A stretch of DNA of 64,000 nucleotides from the NCBI RefSeq assembly GCF_000264905.1, contig NW_006763144.1, positions 1,369,648-1,433,647 of the forward strand, given 5' to 3'. Position 1 is the first letter of the stretch; every line of letters starts with the position of its first letter. Both the position numbers and the translations under genes were made by a program. Under the pieces are notes generated by a model. That model saw nothing but the letters and a program-made list of their open reading frames with translations. It was not told the DNA's origin and made no database searches. Shown here piece by piece: positions 25,376-35,821 of the stretch. The stretch is from Stereum hirsutum FP-91666 SS1 (lineage: Eukaryota; Basidiomycota; Agaricomycetes; Russulales; Stereaceae).

Positions 25376-26931
25376 TCACTCAGCCGATGACCCACCGGCT
25401 TCAGCACTGACGCTGATCCCCTCCAATTCTGTGCCCAGCTCGTGCACCTGCTCCAATAACCTTCTCTCCCTCTCCTCCAACGCCCTTCTGCCAATAGCCA
25501 ATACCTTCTCGCGTTCCTTGACCTCTTTCTCCCTCTTCATCAGCACTTGCTCCTTCTCCAGCAGCATCTTCTCCAGATCCAGTATGTTTATCCAGTTGTA
25601 CTTTTTGTGCCGGATGTAGGTTGCGTTAGGGAGGGAGACGCATTCGAGAGAAGAGCAGGTGGAGTGGATGGTTGAGGGTAGGTGGCGGGTGATGGTGTGA
25701 TCGTGAAGGGCATCGTACCGGTTCTTGGAGAGAAGGACGAGGGATTTGAGGGAGGTGAAGGCGGAGAGGAGGGGAGGGAGGCCGGAGAGGAAGTCCTGTA
25801 TATATCGAGTTCTTTAGAGCGAACAATTAGAAGGATATGGCTTAGACCTACGTTCGTAATCGAACCGCTCACGGCATGTAGTGCTAGGGCACTCAACGAG
25901 CCTAGACATTCAGGGATGGTACCCAATGCGCCAAGCACCGTTTCTGGTGTTTCTGTCAGATGCGAGATTATCTGTAACGATGACAATGGGCCCTTGGAAT
26001 ATGACAGTATCCGGATCGTGACGCTCAACACGTCCTCATTGAATAAGAACGGATGAATGAGGCATAACTCGACTTCCTTCACCGGTCTTCCAGGCACAAC
26101 TGCAGCGAGGATGAGTGGCGAAGCGGATACGCGGGAGAGGTTCGGGAGGCAGAGTTTAGAAACGTAAGTTCCGCGGGTGAATTGGCCGCAGAAGAAGGCG
26201 GTCCGGATGGAGCGTTGGGTGGCTAGGAAACGGGCGAAAGTGTCGTCGAAGTCGCAGGCGGAGGAGAGTTTGGTCAGGGCAAAAGGGCAGTCGAGAAGGA
26301 GGTCGGATGTGGCACCGAAGAGGAAGAAGGAGAGGTCGGTGAGGTTGTGCATGTTGTGAAGGGCGAGGCGGAGGATGCGGTAGAAGGGTTTGAGAAGGGT
26401 GCGGGTGCGGTCGGCGTTGAGGGAGTCCATGTCGCCGAGTTCGTAGGTCCGGACGTGAGAGGCCAACGATTTAGCATGCTCAGTATCCTTAGAGAGAGTG
26501 CGGAGGCATATGATGGTGCGGGGAAGGGGGAGCGGCGGAATGTGGCGGTAGAGGTAGCGGACAGTGATGTCGTAGAATTGGTGTGAGCACCGTGCGAGTG
26601 CGGTCATCGTATGACGGTCGGCATGCACAAATATAAGATCAAGTAACTCCACAGGTATATCGCGTTCTGGGGAGAGTATTAGAGATGTGTGGATACCGAC
26701 GTGACGATGCGAGTGGCACTCACCGGGTATCTGGGGACAAGTATCCCCATATTGTGCTTCTTGTAAGCAAGAGTCTGGCAGCGGCGTCCGGGAGACTGTT
26801 GTTGTGTCGCTCTTATGTTGAACAGCATCTACTTCGTCTGGCGAACTTGCGATTGATGTGGGGAGCGACATGGATATGGCGGGAAGATCGGTCACGATGC
26901 GTATGAACGGCGAAGTCAATCTAGAGAACAT
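25376..26931 (-). CDS. F-box-like protein with C-terminal coiled coil
   Basis: F-box proteins recruit targets to SCF ubiquitin ligases; Agaricomycetes have many. From ATG 26931 (MFSRLTSPFIRIV) the first exon leads across a canonical intron (about 26725-26668) into QIPERDIPVELLDLIFVHAD, an F-box start, followed by MTALARCSHQFYDITVRYLY. The middle region is Leu-rich with loosely repeated strands (NLTDLSFFLFG, FALTKLSSACDF, LPNLSRVSASPL), compatible with an LRR-like fold. A second intron at about 25850-25797 joins SGSITN to DFLSGLPPLL. The last 55 residues (LEKMLLEKEQVLMKREKEVK, then REKVLAIGRRALEERERRLL) are a clear coiled coil. Reading straight through the first intron keeps the frame open, so that intron is probable rather than certain. 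Substrate unknown. Confidence 0.72.
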
Positions 26932-27318
26932 CGTCGTTGTGTATAGCCTGAGCAAGATATCAGTATATAGAACCGACCACACTTGGGGGACTAATTCACA
27001 GACGTACGAGGACGGGTGAGTGGCTACGTAGTCACAGGGAAACGACCGCCAGCAATATCGCGAGACGTTCGCTCAGTTGTTCATTGATTGTTCATTGATG
27101 CGGTACCTGCTATATCTTATCTTATCTTATCGGCATGTAACTCAACCTATCCGTGACATCATCAAGATCTTATCTTCTCTAACCTTCCGCATGTCGACTC
27201 ATATCGAAAGCATCTCGTTCGCTCTCTCACTTCGTAATCAACTCTTCGTCGTCAATTGACACTGAGCGGCACAAACTGACTAGTCTTTGGCTGCTTACAT
27301 TCACTCGTGCTGCTTGAA
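26932..27318. promoter_or_regulatory. Divergent promoter with GATA-factor sites
   Basis: Shared 5' region of the F-box gene (minus) and the PhyH gene (plus). Three overlapping CTTATC units (GATAAG on the minus strand) at 27116-27131 and a fourth at 27169-27174. GATAAG is the established core of fungal GATA factors such as AreA/Nit2 and the iron regulators. Confidence 0.5.
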
Positions 27319-28818
27319 ATGAATGAAAATAAACTTGAATATCTTACCCAAGAACAGGTGGACAAGGTCTGTACCAGATCTCCTACTCCCTCCGATGTGC
27401 CTCAGCTGCTGACGGTCCATCCTAATAGTTCTACAATGACGGGTATGTGGTTATTTGCACGACTTGTCTCACTCACGAAGAATATACCAAACTTTTCTGC
27501 TTCAGATACCTCTGCCTCCCCGGATTTCTCTCCAAGGCAGATACAGACGCTCTTCTCACTCGTGCTCAACAACTTCTCGACCAGTTCAGCCTAGAGGACC
27601 ACCCACTGGTCGGTCGATCGACTCTGTGAATTGTAGATGACTGTTTAACGCCCACTGCTGTATAATTGCAGACCAAGTTCACCACCGGGGACGACAACCA
27701 TGTCGGCGATGATTACTTCCTCAGCTCTGGCGATAAGATCCGATACTTCTTAGAGGAGGGCGCCGTGGAAGATGGGAAGTTGACGAGAGAGAAGAGTAAG
27801 GCTGTCAACAAGATCGGGCACGGTATGTCTCTCTTTCAGCTCCCACAGCTCCGAATGTCCAAATTCATAAATGTGCACCATAGCCCTTCACGAACTCGAT
27901 CCCGTCTTCCGAGCAGTTACTCTTGAAAATCAACGGATGAAGGCAGTAGCGCGGGACTTACGGTTCCATCATGACCCTGTAGGTCAGTGCCTATAAAGTA
28001 AAACGCTACCGTAAAAGCATGTACTGAGCGTGCTCCATATTAGCTCTGCAATCTATGGTCATCTGCAAGCAACAGCAGATAGGAGGCGAAGGTATTCGTT
28101 GTTGTTCCTCGCTTTTTTCTTATCACTCATTCGGATATGTTCCACGCAGTCCCGGAACACAACGACTCGTGAGTTCATTTCACTTCACTGGTCAGTGACT
28201 CCATGTTTGTGCTCTAACGACATTGCCATTTATAGAACTTTCCTTGTCAGTATGCTAAACCTGTTCCGTTCAAGGTCCCAAAGGTCTGACGCATGATCGC
28301 AGTACACCTCGCCGCCTAGCGCCCTCGGCTTCTGGATAGCGCTGGAACAATGCACTCCAGAGAACGGGGCCCTCTCCTTCCTCCCAGGCTCGCATCGAAC
28401 CGCTCCCATAACGAAACGCTTCGTTCGTCTACCCACTGGGGGGACTGGCTTCGAACAGCTCATAGAACCAGAGAAAGCTGCAGCAGAGACTCCAGAGGGG
28501 AAATACGTGCTCGAAGCTTGCATGCCCGGTACGTCTGTCTACTACTCACACTTCCCACTTCATTCTCCGTTGTCGACTCCAGCCGGGGACTGAGGGATAC
28601 GGGCTCCGGACGCAGGCGATCTGGTCATCATCCATGGTAGCGTCCTGCACAAGTCTGAGCGCAATAGGAGCGAGAAGACCCGATTCGCGTATACCTTTCA
28701 CATGATCGAGACACCGCCGTATGCGACCTATGACGAGAAGAACTGGTTACAGCCAACGAAGGAGATGCCGTTTTCGCGCATTCTCGATGTTCCGAACCCG
28801 GTGGTGTTGTCGGCGTGA
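27319..28818 (+). CDS. Phytanoyl-CoA dioxygenase (PhyH) family protein
   Basis: Fe(II)/2-oxoglutarate-dependent oxygenase. Exons join as MNENKLEYLTQEQVDK, FYNDG, YLCLPGFLSKADTDALLTRA, FTTGDDNHVGDDYFLSSGDK, ALHELDPVF, VICKQQQIGGEV, PEHNDST and FLYTSPPSALGFWIALEQ. The iron ligands are visible: the H-x-D of PEHNDS and the distal His in IHGSVLHKSERNRS, whose Arg is the usual 2-oxoglutarate anchor. CTPENGALSFLPGSH and FAYTFHMIE complete the family pattern. About seven introns; one intron splits the H-x-D region from FLYT. The protein has about 290 residues, normal for the peroxisomal PhyH/PHYHD1-like branch. ATG 27319 is preferred; 27307 in the same frame is possible. Substrate not known; the ending PNPVVLSA is not a clear peroxisomal signal. 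Confidence 0.9.
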
Positions 28819-29102
28819 AGCCGATAGAAGCAGTCGTTGAGGGGATGTATGATTTCAGTATGGGATTTTTTGTGTATTTTCGGGAATATAAATGGATCAC
28901 GGCTAGTCGAATGCTGCTATATACTGATTTGTGTAACAATACCATGCTATGATGAAAGTTACAGCGATGCAAGCTCGACTCTTCCGAACACATGTAGCCA
29001 CTGATGGAGCACGAACGTCTACCTAATCGACCCCAGATGTCAGCATAAGATATCAGTGACTCGTTTGAGCAGCCATGACACAAAAGCGAATGACTTACTG
29101 AC

Positions 29103-32100
29103 CTAAGTCTCAGAAGATGTACCATCGAGAGGCTGCACCGTTTGTGGTGGTGCCTGCGCCTCATCTAATGCCTTCGCCTCAACCCGCACGAATTCTGCTG
29201 ATTCCTCTTTGCGACCAAGGTTAGATAGACAACGCGCAACGCGCCCGATCGCATTCACGAAGTTCTGCCGAAAATCGGACGGCCTTTGCGAGAAAAGGGT
29301 GCGATAAACCGCGAGGCCCTCCTTTGCACGTTGTAACGAATCTTCCGCGCGACCGAGGCTGGACAAAATGACGGAGAGATTACAGAGACATTGACCCAGG
29401 TCATGATTGTATGTACCGGGAAGGGTCTCCGCAAGGTGTTGGTATAGTTCGACTGCTTCCTGGAGTGCCTTCGAGCCGTCCTCTGGGCGACCAAGACCTA
29501 TGAGCCTGATGGTGAGGTTGGTGAGAGCATTGGCGAGGTCTGGGAGAGATGTCTCGGGGCGGTGTTTGACAAGTTTTCGGTATAGTTCTATCGCTTCCTC
29601 GATGGTTTTCAATGATTCTTCTTGGTGGCCGGCATCTGCCAGACCTATGGAAAGGTTGCGCAGAGAAGAGGCCAACCCGTCAGAATGGGCTGCATGAGGA
29701 AGGCCTTTGGCGGGGTGTCGGTAAAGCTCGACTACCTCTCGGAGTGCCCCCAACGCATTCTCTCGGCGACCATCATTCGTAAGCCTTATGGAGAGAGTAT
29801 TCAGAGAATCGGCGAGGTCGGGATAGAATTCGTCAGGACGGTCCTTGACTAGTTCTCGATACAGCTGGACCGCTTCCTCGATGGTCTTGACGGCGTCATG
29901 TTGTTGACCAGCACCTGCAAGCCAGAAGGATAGGTTGTAGAGTGCTTTGGCTAAGTCCGGTTTGTATATTTCGGCGCGATCTCGGCAGAGTTGTCGGAAA
30001 ATCTCGACTGCTTCTTGGGTCGCTTCCAGAGCGTCTTCCTGACGGCCAACGGCCGAAAGCAGGAGGGAGAGGTTGTTGAGGGAATTGGCTAGAATATGTT
30101 TGAATGAGGCGGGACGATCATCGACGAGATTGCGTTCGAGCAGAATCGCTTCTTCGATGGCTTTCAAGCCGTCTTCTTTACGACCGATGTCCGAGAGTCT
30201 TAGGGAGAGGTTGTGGAGAGATAGGGCGAGGTCGGCATTGAATGCAGTAGGTCGGTCTTGAGCGAGCCTTCGGCGGATGATGATAGCTTCCTCTATGGCC
30301 AACAAAGCGTCTTCGTGCCGATCCACGTCTACGAGCATAGCGCAATGGTTATTGAGAAACATAGCAAGGTCGCCATCGAAGGAATCAGGATGATTCTCAA
30401 CGAGTCGTCTGCAGATGCGAATGGCTTCCTCGATTGCACCGACAGCATCCTCGTGACGGCCGAGGTCTCTGAGCCTGCAGGAGAGCATGCTTAGAGAGCG
30501 AGCCAGGTTAGCGTCGTACGTTCCGGGATGGTCTTTGAGGAGCTGTTGGCGTATGCGGACAGCCTCCTCAATTGCCTTGAGAGCATCCTCTCGCCGCCCC
30601 GCGTCGTGCAGATGGCCAGATATGTTGTGTAGGGAGAGAGAAAGCTCTGAAGAACCCATGCACTGGCCGAATACAGATGTTTGGCCAATAGGAATGTTCT
30701 ATTCGCAGCCATGGATAACGGTTAGCTTTGAAAACCAGCCTGGGAAGTATTGACACGAACCTCGAGCCAATCTCGTATCTTCCCCAGTGCTGGGAATGGG
30801 CCGACTGCACTCGCAATCTCCAACCAAGTAATAACATGGGGGGAGAAATCCTCAAGACTCGCATAACACTCTTGGTCTGACGGCGCTTGCATGCGAACGA
30901 TGTGGTCCATCCAGAATCTGCAGGCATATACAACGGAGGCGGTGACGGGGAATAACGGCATGGGCTTGTGTGCATATTCATCCCAGGATGATGAATAACC
31001 TTGTCCAGGAATGTCTGCCTTCAGTGTGCGAACCAAGATATTGAGGCACTGCAGCCCGAGGAAGCGAGAATGCTCGGTTTCATCAATGAAGTAACTCTTT
31101 GATCTGACTGCATTGGTGAGGAAGTCGTGTAGAGTGAGGTGGAGGATGTGAACGGGTGCGTCGTCCGTGTCGACGCCGGTGAAGAGAGGTGACACAATGT
31201 CTAGAACGTCGTCGGTGACATTCGAGCTATCTTGAAGAAGTGACCTTAGGGTCGATTTCGATAACGGCACCTTCGCAGCGATGATGACGCCGACAACAAG
31301 ATGATACCCTTGCACGAAGTCCTCATCGCCCCAGTCACAAGCAGAGAGAACAGTGTCGTACAGCTCGTCCATTTTGTGCGCAATGGGACTTTTGCGTGTT
31401 CCGCGCCCCACAACAGCATCAAGTTTGTTGTCGCGTTGCATCAATTTGTCTTTTCCGATATAGGCCATAGCCAAAGATGCCCAGGCGAATAGTCCAGCGG
31501 CCTGGGTGACTACCGCTGAGGTTCTTTCCTCACCAGGCCACGAGTCTCCCAAGTTATGGTGCGAGGCAATGGTGCGTAGCTGGTGGCGGATGAAGTTTGA
31601 AATGTCGGACCGGTTCTCGGTCTCGTCGAGTTCGACCGTCAATTGGCGAACATGCGGGTGCGGCTTCAAGACGCGGAGGAGGGGATCTTCGGGACGCGAG
31701 GTGACGAAGACCCGGAACGAGGACGGAAGTTTAGGGACCTGCTCGCAGAGGATGGCTGTGAGATCTCCGCTGTAACCTGAGCATTCGTCCAAAGCATCTA
31801 TAACGATGAGAATGCGCTGGGCTGTGGTCCTTGAAGCGTGGCCGACAAGCAGCTCGGTAAATTGGCGCAAAGGTTGTGCTGACGGAAGGTCTCGGTTGCG
31901 ATCCAAAGATGCATGGACAGACGTTCTGAACTGCAGATCGTGTCCAGCTAGATCCCGAACCAAAGTGCTTACAAACTGCCGAGGATTATTTCTGTCAGAA
32001 GAAGTGCGGTCAAAAAAGAACGATAGTGTGACCGCGTCTTCTGGTGCATCGCGAGCGACAGTGTGAGCGATTGCGGTCTTTCCTGCTCCAGGAGGAGCGG

Positions 32101-33213
32101 TCAGCAATAAGATACGTGCTGTCTCGCTATCCGCGTGTATCCAGGAAGATATGTTTTCCAGAAGAGATAATCTGGTCCCTTCCATGCAAGCAAGATTTGG
32201 ATTCCAGGTGGCGTCCTTTGCGGAGGAAAGACCAGCTAACACAATTTCAGTCCTGGTCGCTACCACTGCGCATAATAAGTTAGACGACAATAATATGCAA
32301 TGAGCGAGAGTACATGCCCTCTCTTCTTATGTCAACCAGGACCGCAGTGTCGAATTCTTTTCGCAAGTCGTTTACTTGCTTCCTACAATCTTGAATACGA
32401 TTCTGGATACCTGTGAATGGCCCCAAGGTCATGCGTACTTTTTGTGATGTCAGGCCGGAATGGACAATGGCAGAACCACCATCCGAGGACTCACCGGCGA
32501 ACGAGTGTGCCAGACAAGCGTCAATAATGCATGCTCCCTCCTTGGTCAAACGCACCGCCTTGAGCACGATGCTCTCTCTCCCCTCAACAGGTATTAAATC
32601 TCGGCAGGCCGCAGCGTACGCCAACATGATCGAAAGTTCTTCAGCGAGCTGTCGGCTATCGTCATCCACAAGCTTCTGGGCCTTCACCGTCTAGACATGG
32701 AAAGTGCCATAAATCCGGGTGCTCGTTATAAATGGACCGTGATGCTCACCCTGTAAACACAAGTCACGATGGTCCAAGTGAGTTTGAACAGTGGATGTGC
32801 CTGCGTATAATAATGAGAACTGTTCATAAGGCTATGAAATGTCATGAACATACCATGGAAATTTCATCTCCGATCTTCACCAGCGTATCCAGCGCATTGA
32901 TCATGGCCCCAAAGACCTGCTCGCCCTCTAGCTTCCTCGCATTATCAACAGTTGCTTGAGCGCTCGGTCCGGCAGATACTGCAGTATCAACGGCCTGAGT
33001 AAATGTCTCGTTGAAGTTTAAGCGCTGCTGACGAGCAAGAGTAAGATGTGCGTCTGCGAGGCTTCTCGCCGCATCGTCGAGGCCGAGATCTACGATAGAC
33101 GAAGGCACCCGTGGTGCGATTACGACGCAAATACGAGTATATACAACATACGCCACAGTCATACTCGGCAGGGGCACCAGGCACACGACGAGATGCGCCA
33201 CAGTGGGCAACAT
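29103..33213 (-). CDS. NACHT-TPR STAND protein (fungal NLR-like receptor)
   Basis: Five exons on the minus strand join in frame to about 1,290 residues. The N-terminal 270 residues are helical and typical of agaric NACHT proteins (GEQVFGAMINALDTLVKIGD, then HPLFKLTWTIVTCVYR and QDCRKQVNDL). The NACHT domain begins at about 32.2 kb with DATWNPNLACMEGTR, Walker A LLTAPPGAGKTAIAH, Walker B RILIVIDALDECSG and sensor FRVFVTSRPEDP. From 30.7 kb to the stop there are about eleven 42-residue TPR-type repeats with the consensus DLAxSLxNLSxRLxDxGRxEDALxAIEEA split over two helices. Such proteins are STAND switches; fungal members are linked to non-self recognition and programmed cell death, but no function is shown for this one. 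A canonical GT-AG choice exists at each junction, including a 51-bp exon at 32750-32800. The start at 33213 is uncertain; another 5' exon is possible. Confidence 0.85.
29106..30690 (-). repeat. Array of about eleven 42-residue (126-bp) TPR units
   Basis: Coding repeats inside the NACHT gene. Each unit has the period RRLxxDRPxxFxxDLAxSL plus GRxEDALxAIEEA, and at DNA level blocks such as GCTTCCTCGATGGT recur about every 126 bp. Units differ at surface positions while the helix core is kept. Units 2 to 10 are full; the first and last are weaker. Confidence 0.85.
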
Positions 33214-33326
33214 CGACACTTATCAGAGAATTTAACTGCTCATTTCTGTCACCGGTTTGGGAAGACAGAGATATTGTTTAACAATGTTTTTCGTTGTTGC
33301 GCCCGAAGAGTACCCACCGTTCGAGG

Positions 33327-33377
33327 ATCCTCCCCTCCCTCGCTGCGCTCGGGGGGTCCCCCAAGCCGGATCCTCTC
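33327..33377. repeat. GC-rich imperfect inverted repeat
   Basis: GAGGATCC at the left end pairs with GGATCCTC at the right; between them GCGCTCGGGGGG and CCCCC-rich blocks can pair. A related block CGCTAACGCTCGGGGGG follows at about 33425-33442 next to the tandem array. Confidence 0.5.
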
Positions 33378-33450
33378 AGGTGGGCACACTAAAGACTCGT
33401 TCGGGCATTTTTTTATGTTCGGCCTCGCTAACGCTCGGGGGGAACCTAAC

Positions 33451-33590
33451 CCTAACTGAACCTAACTGAACCTAACTAACCTAACCAGAACCTAACTGAA
33501 CCTAACTAACCTAACCAGAACCTAACTGAACCTAACTAACCTAACCAGAACCTAGCTGAACCTAACTAACCTAACCAGAACCTAACCAAC
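33451..33590. repeat. Tandem array of 30-bp telomere-like units
   Basis: Four consecutive 30-bp units, 33461-33490, 33491-33520, 33521-33550 and 33551-33580, each made of CCTAACTGAA, CCTAACTAAC and CTAACCAGAA. Only one base differs (CCTAGCTGAA in unit 4). Partial units flank it, including CCTAACCCTAACTGAA on the left. CCTAA-type words resemble degenerate telomeric repeats, but the unit is not the canonical TTAGGG. Confidence 0.9.
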
Positions 33591-34048
33591 CGATCCACCG
33601 AGATTTAACGCGAGAATAAACGAAAAAAGAATGTTTCTTTTGGGCGGGATAAGTCCTCGACAAGTAGACGCAGATGTGCCCAAAACGGAAGGTGGCGTAA
33701 GTTGTCCGTGCCTGGCGAGTGTGGGTATGGCGTATTTTGTCGACCCTCCGCAAATACTCAGCTTGATGAGCGGAGTACTCGGATCATAGGGTTTCATGTC
33801 AAAGGCCACGCCTACATTGTCTGCTCACATCTCTTCAGTTACAAGTAGAGAGACATGAAGACTTCAAGAGTACCTTCAGCGACGAGACTAACGATGTTCC
33901 CTTCGAACTCTCCAACAAGACGAGAAGTGCTCTTGAAAGGGTTGCGACTTTGCTGGAACAGTTGAAGTTTTAATATTGACGATGGGCGTAGACCCGAGCT
34001 TGAGTCCTGGTGAGGTGCGTTTTATGGTGTACAACTGGTAGACTGAAC

Positions 34049-34309
34049 TCACAATGTCATGTTTTCATCTCCCTCCAGCCATTTTGGATTAGCTGATCTC
34101 TTGATTACAATACTCTTCTGGGATGGCCCCTCGTCGATCGTAACTTGTATGTGCGTACTCGGTGGTTTCTTCTGAGTAAAGACCGCGACCTCGACGCCTA
34201 ATAAGCGACATAGCTCATCGTCAGACAGTGCGCGATGGCGTAATTGCGACCAATGCTTACTGGAGATAATGGCTACAAGTCCTTCAGATTCCCTATCATC
34301 CTCGGACAT
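34049..34309 (-). pseudogene. C2-like domain fragment, possible NLR relic
   Basis: An 86-residue frame whose second half, THIQVTIDEGPSQKSIVI followed by KRSANPKWLEG, has the strand pattern of a C2 domain (x-V-x-I-D-x-G-x-x-x-K-T/S-x-V-I-K-x-S-x-N-P-x-W). C2 domains lie at the N-terminus of some agaric NACHT proteins, and an intact NACHT gene is 0.8 kb away. No NACHT or other continuation was found beside it, so a relic or an isolated exon is more likely than a whole gene. Recognition rests on a short stretch. Confidence 0.35.
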
Positions 34310-35117
34310 TGACCTGGACGGCCATAGATAGATATGTTATGAGCAGGAACTCGCAGCCACAGTTGGTTCGATTCACTTTGTGGTAGGTACAGACTCGTTC
34401 TTAGGCATCGCTGGACGACTCCGGGGGGGATCGTGAAAGGCAAAGGTAGGAGGAAGAAGCGCCGCCGAGCGTGTATAGTCACAGGCATCGCCGATACATA
34501 CTCAATTTAGGAGATGAATTTCATCGTACCGTGACATCTTTCAGGTACCGCTTATGCATCCATCATTCGAGTCTGTAGTGTTACCACCAACTAAGTAGAT
34601 GACAGCGTGGGTAGTACGTCCTGCCATGGACGTACTGGTTGGTACGGAACGACCAAAGAACGGATCTCAGAGACCGAGTGGCCCAGGAGGTCTTGAGGAG
34701 GTCGATTGTGCCAGTGGTCGCCACTGGGGAAAAAAAAAGCAGAGCAGAGGCAATGCATACACTTGTATCAGGGTGAAGAAATCAGAGATGTGAGAACACA
34801 CAACGTTTGTCTTGTGTGAGGTCCTCATGGTATGAAGAATCAAGATGCTCTGCAAGGACTCAGTTGAGGACTTCCTTTGCGGCCCGGGCCATCCGCTATA
34901 TTTCCAGGTAGTAAGTCATCACTCTTTTCACTTCCTTACCACGTTTGAAAACAAAACTTGCAATCCTCTGAGCCTGTGTCGCCGTATACTCAACTTGGTT
35001 CTAGTCCTTATATCTATCGACTCGTGGTCTCAGCAAGGCTGGGGTAGAAAAGTCTGCGGCCCCGTTGGGTCGGTGACATGCAATATGCATATGGTGACTG
35101 GGACTGGTAAGTTTTGA

Positions 35118-35489
35118 CAGCGGTTTGCAGAATCGTAGTCGCACCCAGATTTCTCGCGGAGAAGCCTGTGCTCCACTCGGAGCTGTCTCCGGCCATTCCG
35201 ACGGGCCACTCTACACGGGGCCATAGTGCTCGTTTTTGAGCCAGCCTCGATGCTGCCACTTGAATATTGGGTTTTAGGACTGTGAGTGTGTCAACAACAC
35301 ACTAGAATCACTTGTACAATTTTTGAGATGGAGATATCTCGAAACATTGCTTTACAGTGGAGGGTGGCCCGCCGCCAGAGGACGGTGGTCGTGGCGCTCA
35401 CAACCTGTTATGGGAGTCGGTTGCGTCAGAAGAAGCCGCAAGCCCATCGCAGAAAAAAGCGACTGCGACTACGATTCTGCAAATTGCTG
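35118..35489. repeat. Foldback element with ~26-bp terminal inverted repeats
   Basis: TTTGCAGAATCGTAGTCGCA at 35124-35143 is repeated exactly as its reverse complement at 35464-35483, and the outer bases CAGC (35118-35121) and GCTG (35486-35489) also pair. The interior has no coding frame. Size and ends suit a MITE or foldback; no clear target duplication beyond a possible GA dinucleotide. Confidence 0.55.
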
Positions 35490-35821
35490 GAACACCGTTC
35501 AGATCTCGGGCCTGTGGTACTTACTAGCTGAGCAATCGTCATGGATCCATAGGGTCAGGCTCTGATTTATTTCTCTGGTGCAATCGCTTATAGGTTCATT
35601 TCTCCTTAAGTATAATGGACGACGTGACGTCAGCATCGACGCACATATATTACGATGATGATCTCAAGATGATTTCATGGTCAATCGAGCTCCTCATGTA
35701 AAGAGTGAGCTCAAGTTGGCCGAAAGCGATCGCACCTGGTACATCCTCTGCACCTCTCTGACCGAACGTTCGACATTCATCTACGTGGCAATCATCCACC
35801 GCTAGTTTGTCGAGACTCGCT

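Larger units (their letters stand above)
33214..35821. other. Gene-poor, repeat- and relic-bearing stretch
   Basis: About 2.6 kb between the NACHT gene and the 6PGDH gene. It holds a GC-rich inverted repeat (about 33325-33375), a telomere-like tandem array (33451-33590), a short open stretch after a splice-acceptor-like CAG (33842-33973), a C2-like fragment (34049-34309, minus) and a 372-bp foldback (35118-35489). No intact gene recognised. Confidence 0.55.

Noticed and set aside
32240..32760. Apparent frameshift or GC-AG intron inside the NACHT gene
   Set aside because: On re-reading the bases, canonical GT-AG junctions keep the frame at both places (TACAGG before GTGAGC; donor GTACTC with acceptor GACCAG).
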